Under the pieces are notes generated by a model, which was not told the DNA's origin, made no database searches, and saw nothing but the letters and a program-made list of their open reading frames with translations. The position numbers and the translations under genes were made by a program. Below are positions 5,046-8,016 of a DNA stretch of 8,016 nucleotides, piece by piece. This stretch comes from Planctomycetota bacterium (GTDB taxonomy: Bacteria > Planctomycetota > Brocadiia > JAJRTI01): contig JAJRTI010000894.1 in NCBI GenBank assembly GCA_024278415.1, forward strand, positions 1 through 8,016, written 5' to 3'. Each line of letters opens with the position of its first letter. Position 1 is the first letter of the stretch.

Positions 5046-7077
5046 GGGCGCAGCGTTCGAGCGCCGCGGCCGCGCGGCGGGCCAAGTCTCTGACTTGGGG
5101 ATCGGAGCTGCCCTTCACGCGAGGCCATCGCAGCCAGCGGCTTGCCGCCGCGCCATCGCCGGCTTTCGCGGCCGCGCGGGCGAGTTTCGCCGCGGCCAGG
5201 GCGCGGCCGGGGCGGGCGCGGTAGGCGTCGCGGTAGGCCGCGGCCGCGGCGGGCCAATCTCCCCGCATGGCGGCCGCGTCGCCGGCGCCCTCATGGGCCG
5301 CGGCGAGCGCGGCTCGCGCCTGGGGCAAGTAGGGGTTGAAGCGGAGGAAGTCCCGCAGCCAAGCCGCGGCTTCGGCGTATTGGCGCTGCTTGAGCAGGAG
5401 TCGGCCGATCTCGAACTTGGTGCGCATGAAGTTGGGCGCGAGCGCGTCGAGTTTCCTGAAACGCTCGAGCGCGGCGTCGATGCCGAGGCCGTCGGGCAAC
5501 CGCGCGTATTCGCGTGCGAGCAGGAACTGGAGCCGAACCGCGTCGACGTAGTACGTCGCGTCGCCGAGCGCTTGGAGCAGGTGCGCGGCCGCGGCTTCGT
5601 GTGCGCCCGCGTGAGCCGCCCGCACTCCGCGCAGGGTCCGGACCTGTGCACGGTAGCCGCGCACAGGCACGAGCACCCAAAGGGCCAGGCAGGCCGCGCC
5701 GGCGCATGCCGGCAGCCAGGGGCGCCGGCGTGGGGCAGGATCGGGTGCGGCGGGCACCGGCCACGAGGCAGACATGAGCAGGCCGACGATGGTCCACTGG
5801 AAAGGCGCGAGGTCCCAGTATCGGAGGCCCACGCCGACCATGCCGTGGACTTGAAGCGAGACGAGAGCCGCGATGCCGCCGATGAGGGCCCAGCGCCGTT
5901 CGGGTGGGGCAGCGGCGAGCCCGCGGCAGGCCGTGAACGTGAGCGACACGAGCAAGGCCACGTAGAGGAGGAGGCCCAGGAGGCCGGTTTCGACGGCAAC
6001 GTCGAGCCATTCGTTGTGGGGGTGGATGTCGAACGCGCGGTCGGAAGCCCACTGGTATAGGTTGGCGCTGGCCGGCCTGAAGGTGGGGTGAGCCAAGAGG
6101 AAGCCGCCCTCGCCTCTGCCGAGCAGGGGCCGCTCTCGGATCATGTCGACCGCCGCCATCCAGTCGAAGGGCCGAGCGTGGAAGGTCGAATCGGGGTCCA
6201 TGGCGACGGCCATGACGCGGCCGGCCACGCGGCCATGCGGCGCCGCCATGAAGCCGGCGGCGAGCACGCAGCCAAGGACGGCGATGATCAGCCCGGCCGC
6301 CTTGATCGCTCTTGGCGCCCGAAGCCATGCCAGGGTGCAAGCGCCTGCCGCAAGCGCCACCAGGCCGGCATCGGAGCGGGTGAGGCGCAGTGCGACGGCC
6401 ATAAGGACCAGCAGAAGGCAGGTGGAAACGCGAACGCGGAGCCTTGCTCTGCTTGATACGCACCGCGCGGCGGCGAGCATGATGCCGGCGTTTAGCAGGC
6501 CCGCCATGAAGTTGGGGTTGCCCATGGGGAGCATGAGCACGTTGGCCGGGCTGGGGTCGCCGGCGAGCGGCCAGCGATAGAGCCCGAGCCCAAGCGCGCC
6601 CGCGAGGCCAGCGGCGGCGATGATGGACCACGCGACGGCCTGCGTCCGCTCCGAGGTTGCTGCATAGTGGGCGACCACGATAGCCCATGCGGCCCAGAAG
6701 AGGAGCAAGGAGGCCGCGCAAAGGCTTACGCCTGGCGCGCGCGACCAGCAGGCGGAGGCCCCGGCGAGCGCGACGAGCGCGAGGAGCAGGGCGGCCGGCC
6801 GGCGCTGGCGCAATGATGCCGTGGCGCTGCGGGCAAGCGCGCCGCCCCACGACACGATCCCGAGCCAGCACGCGGCGAGCACCGCGCTCTGGAAGATGAA
6901 CTGCTTGGCGAAGGTGGGGTGGTAGGTGTGGAGGCCGGCAGGGAAGGGATGGGAAAGGGTGATGGCAATGAGCGCCGGCGCACCCAGCACCAGTGCAGCC
7001 AACGCGGAGGGGGTACGGGGTACAAAAAAAGAGGCAGCGTCTGAAGACGCTGCCTCTCTGTGAACTTCAACGGGCAC
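5023..7077 (-). CDS. O-antigen ligase/polymerase-like (Wzy_C) membrane protein with TPR-like C-terminus
   Basis: The longest frame (GTG at 7077) gives 684 residues. About ten or more hydrophobic segments span roughly 24-470. Wzy_C-type landmarks are GNPNFMAGLL (186-195), RSDAGLVALAAG (234-245), the FDWMAAVDMIRERPLLGRGE segment (304-323) and HPHNEWLDVAVETGLLGL (352-369), whose His and Glu-Trp region matches the large periplasmic loop of O-antigen ligases, polymerases and PglL/TfpO-type protein glycosyltransferases. Residues 485-650 are Ala-rich helix pairs that look like TPR repeats (for example 533-549, 552-582 and 605-623). The start is uncertain: residues 8-18 are encoded by the pilin terminator. 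TTG at 7002 or GTG at 6990 would begin at the first membrane segment, and no start has a clear ribosome binding site. No ATG occurs in the first 180 codons. It lies directly downstream of the pilin gene, so ligase, polymerase and pilin glycosyltransferase roles are all possible. Confidence 0.88.
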   Translation of the reverse strand: MPVEVHREAASSDAASFFVPRTPSALAALVLGAPALIAITLSHPFPAGLHTYHPTFAKQFIFQSAVLAACWLGIVSWGGALARSATASLRQRRPAALLLALVALAGASACWSRAPGVSLCAASLLLFWAAWAIVVAHYAATSERTQAVAWSIIAAAGLAGALGLGLYRWPLAGDPSPANVLMLPMGNPNFMAGLLNAGIMLAAARCVSSRARLRVRVSTCLLLVLMAVALRLTRSDAGLVALAAGACTLAWLRAPRAIKAAGLIIAVLGCVLAAGFMAAPHGRVAGRVMAVAMDPDSTFHARPFDWMAAVDMIRERPLLGRGEGGFLLAHPTFRPASANLYQWASDRAFDIHPHNEWLDVAVETGLLGLLLYVALLVSLTFTACRGLAAAPPERRWALIGGIAALVSLQVHGMVGVGLRYWDLAPFQWTIVGLLMSASWPVPAAPDPAPRRRPWLPACAGAACLALWVLVPVRGYRAQVRTLRGVRAAHAGAHEAAAAHLLQALGDATYYVDAVRLQFLLAREYARLPDGLGIDAALERFRKLDALAPNFMRTKFEIGRLLLKQRQYAEAAAWLRDFLRFNPYLPQARAALAAAHEGAGDAAAMRGDWPAAAAAYRDAYRARPGRALAAAKLARAAAKAGDGAAASRWLRWPRVKGSSDPQVRDLARRAAAALERCAPTSRRAD
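7024..7057 (-). terminator. Intrinsic terminator of the pilin gene
   Basis: On the minus strand, AGAGGCAGCGTC (7057-7046) and GACGCTGCCTCT (7041-7030) form a perfect 12-bp stem around a TTCA tetraloop (7045-7042). Seven T residues follow (7030-7024, sharing the last stem base). The stem begins 27 nt after the pilin stop codon. The arrangement is directional: on the plus strand no T-tract follows the stem. The hairpin lies inside the longest open frame of the downstream ligase gene. Confidence 0.94.
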
Positions 7078-7084
7078 CAGGAAC

Positions 7085-7729
7085 CTACTGAGTAATGTAG
7101 GAGTCGGTGAATCCGAGCACCGTAGCGCTACCTTGGTAATTCCAGATGTCGTCGTTGTTAATACCGACGTTGCGCGTGGGACCCCACTGGACGCTACCGT
7201 CGTAGTACAAGACGTTCTGGCCGGTGTTGCCGTGGTTGGTCGAGTTCTTGATCCGGTTGCTGGGATCGTGCTTGTCAGCAGCGATCGCCGTGCCTGGATC
7301 GGTCAACTTGCCCTTCTGGCTGTCGTAGGCATACGAGCAGCCGGCGGGCTTCGCGGTGATAAGACCGGCGGTGTTGTCGATGTTCAGGCCGATCGACAGG
7401 TTGGTCGGATCGTCCGTCGTACTTGGGCACTTGAAGATCTTCTTAGCAGTGATGTACTGATCGTAGAGCAGGCACAAGGCACCCAAGCCTCTCAGGTCGT
7501 TGGTACCAACCGTCAGGTTCAATGCGCAAGACGGATAGAACTCCTCGTAGTCGTTCGAGTACATGGCGATCGCCAGACCCATCTGCTTGATGTTGCTCTT
7601 GCAGACCGCTTTGCGGGCTTCCTCTCTCGCGCGGGCGAGGGCGGGCAAGAGCATACCAGCGAGAATCGCGATGATCGCGATAACCACGAGCAACTCAATC
7701 AGCGTAAAACCTTTGATGAGACGCCTCAT
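7085..7729 (-). CDS. Type IV prepilin/pseudopilin-like protein (N-methylation motif, H-x10-DG C-terminus)
   Basis: The product has 214 residues. It starts with a short basic leader MRRLIKG, then F8-T-L-I-E12, the class III signal cut by prepilin peptidase between G7 and F8 with Glu at +5. A hydrophobic helix follows to about residue 31, then an amphipathic [19 protein letters not shown] segment (32-50). This is the N-terminal half of the type II secretion/type IV pilin superfamily. The C-terminal half shows [12 protein letters not shown] (82-93), FKCPS (99-103) and H166-x10-D177-G178, a variant of the H-x9-DG domain of the large prepilin-like families in Planctomycetota, Lentisphaerota and relatives. 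Five cysteines (43, 68, 86, 101, 131) could form disulfides outside the cell. Its GC content (about 55% in two samples) is lower than its neighbours'. Promoter, leader hairpin, strong ribosome binding site and terminator suggest a highly expressed single-gene transcript. Pilus, pseudopilus and surface-layer roles cannot be separated. Confidence 0.95.
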   Translation of the reverse strand: MRRLIKGFTLIELLVVIAIIAILAGMLLPALARAREEARKAVCKSNIKQMGLAIAMYSNDYEEFYPSCALNLTVGTNDLRGLGALCLLYDQYITAKKIFKCPSTTDDPTNLSIGLNIDNTAGLITAKPAGCSYAYDSQKGKLTDPGTAIAADKHDPSNRIKNSTNHGNTGQNVLYYDGSVQWGPTRNVGINNDDIWNYQGSATVLGFTDSYITQ

Positions 7730-7735
7730 TTTGTT

Positions 7736-7745
7736 TCACCTCCTT
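7736..7745 (-). promoter_or_regulatory. Strong ribosome binding site of the pilin gene
   Basis: On the minus strand AAGGAGGTGA matches the anti-Shine-Dalgarno tail over all ten bases, 6 nt before the ATG at 7729. It fixes the start codon and is by far the best ribosome binding site in the window. Confidence 0.93.
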
Positions 7746-7788
7746 CCATCGTTTTTCTTGGACTTCAAAATGACACATCCTATCGCCG

Positions 7789-7808
7789 GGCTAATGCCAA
7801 GATTAGCC
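7789..7808 (-). promoter_or_regulatory. Hairpin at the predicted 5' end of the pilin mRNA
   Basis: On the minus strand GGCTAAT (7808-7802) pairs perfectly with ATTAGCC (7795-7789) around a 6-nt loop CTTGGC. The first base lies 7 nt after the -10 box, right where transcription should begin. It could be a 5' stabilising stem-loop or an operator over the start site. The loop bases CTTGG are also complementary to CCAAG at 7761-7757 in the leader, so a loop-leader contact is possible. About 60 nt separate the hairpin from the ATG. Confidence 0.65.
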
Positions 7809-7814
7809 ACGATC

Positions 7815-7842
7815 ATTATAGCACCCGGCATAGGCGAGTCAA
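7815..7842 (-). promoter_or_regulatory. Sigma70-type promoter of the pilin gene
   Basis: On the minus strand TTGACT (7842-7837) and a perfect TATAAT (7820-7815) are 16 bp apart, with an extended -10 TGC directly before TATAAT. Transcription would start near 7808, leaving a leader of about 79 nt to the ATG at 7729. No other promoter in the window comes as close to consensus. Confidence 0.87.
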
Positions 7843-7956
7843 GAGGAATTCCGCGGTTTTCTGGCATGTCCTTTTGGGGGGGCCAAGCTGCGCGAGGGCG
7901 CGCCGGATCGGCTGCAAGATCGGCGTCTGGCGAGGGCGGCGACGCCCGCTGCGGGC
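7843..7956. other. Intergenic stretch upstream of the pilin promoter
   Basis: No gene is supported here. It contains a G7 run at 7876-7882, a GATCGGC repeat (7906-7912 and 7918-7924) and a GCCCGC-T-GCGGGC palindrome (7944-7956). None forms a recognisable regulatory site. Open frames crossing it on both strands have no domain features. Confidence 0.4.
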
Positions 7957-8016
7957 TCACGCGCCAAACACATGCAGGGCTAAGCCACTCAGCAGTTTGG
8001 GGTAGAAGTATGTGGA
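7957..8016 (-). CDS. Possible C-terminal end of a gene entering from the right edge
   Basis: A minus-strand frame is open from the right edge to a TGA at 7959-7957, giving 19 residues ending in YPKLLSGLALHVFGA. The mix of aromatic and hydrophobic residues and the lack of low complexity look like a true protein end, and it would read toward the pilin gene on the same strand. It is too short to assign to a family, and a chance frame in GC-rich DNA is equally possible. No intrinsic terminator follows it: the palindrome at 7944-7956 has a centre of one base and no T-tract. Confidence 0.25.
   Translation of the reverse strand, partial: STYFYPKLLSGLALHVFGA

Noticed and set aside
5095..6060. 321-codon plus-strand frame antisense to the ligase gene
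   Set aside because: The product is Gly/Arg/Ala/Val-rich without recognisable domains; the opposite strand encodes a membrane protein with clear motifs.
5291..6871. 526-codon minus-strand frame within the ligase gene
   Set aside because: It is a shifted frame of the Wzy_C gene with Arg/Pro/Ala-rich low-complexity translation; the other frame carries all family motifs.
7024..7084. tRNA gene between pilin and ligase, as found between pilA and pilO-type genes in some Pseudomonas
   Set aside because: The gap holds only the terminator hairpin and there is no room for a cloverleaf.
7730..7808. Riboswitch in the pilin leader (for example cyclic di-GMP)
   Set aside because: Only one short hairpin is visible, and the conserved nucleotides of cyclic di-GMP riboswitch cores could not be found.
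7944..7956. GCCCGC-T-GCGGGC palindrome as terminator for a gene at the right edge
   Set aside because: The centre is a single base, the usable stem is about 4 bp and no T-tract follows.
7133..8005. 290-codon plus-strand frame across the pilin gene and its promoter
   Set aside because: It is antisense to the pilin gene and crosses its promoter, leader and ribosome binding site. No domain is visible.

Overview
This is a GC-rich bacterial window (roughly 65-70% in most genes, about 55% in the pilin gene) with six confident protein genes. The organism cannot be named from the sequence. A Lentisphaerota, Planctomycetota, Hydrogenedentota or similar PVC-like free-living bacterium is my best guess. 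The grounds are the prepilin-type protein with an H-x10-DG C-terminal motif, a Gfo/Idh/MocA oxidoreductase close to an RraA-family protein, and short purine-rich tandem repeats between genes. That is an inference from gene style, not a phylogenetic result.

Layout, left to right. Positions 1-316 hold no convincing gene. They contain a three-stem nested inverted repeat (15-94), a 12-bp perfect palindrome (151-162), four tandem 12-bp units (222-269) and a 7-bp inverted repeat (268-294) just before the first gene. Then comes a plus-strand block: a Gfo/Idh/MocA oxidoreductase (317-1357), a membrane-anchored SGNH/GDSL-type esterase or acyltransferase (1392-2633), and an RraA-family protein (2702-3304). 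The RraA gene appears to have its own sigma70-type promoter, whose -35 box overlaps the stop codon of the SGNH gene. A 109-bp gap with inverted and direct repeats follows. Next is a polytopic GT-C-type glycosyltransferase (3414-5045), also on the plus strand.

The right part lies on the minus strand and reads leftwards. A type IV prepilin/pseudopilin-like gene (7085-7729) has an unusually complete expression package: an extended -10 promoter with perfect TATAAT, a hairpin at the predicted 5' end of the mRNA, a near-perfect Shine-Dalgarno sequence and a strong intrinsic terminator. Directly downstream, on the same strand, is an O-antigen-ligase/polymerase-like (Wzy_C) membrane protein with a C-terminal TPR-like region (ends at 5023). 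Its longest open frame contains the pilin terminator. Its 3' end overlaps the 3' end of the GT-C gene by 23 bp, tail to tail.

Taken together the window looks like a surface-glycan and pilin neighbourhood: one GT-C glycosyltransferase, one Wzy_C ligase/polymerase, one SGNH enzyme that could add or remove acyl groups, and a sugar-type oxidoreductase. The most interesting reading is the pilin plus Wzy_C pair. It resembles in layout the pilin/oligosaccharyltransferase pairs (pilA-tfpO, comP-pglL) of Proteobacteria, but this is a hypothesis that the sequence alone cannot confirm.
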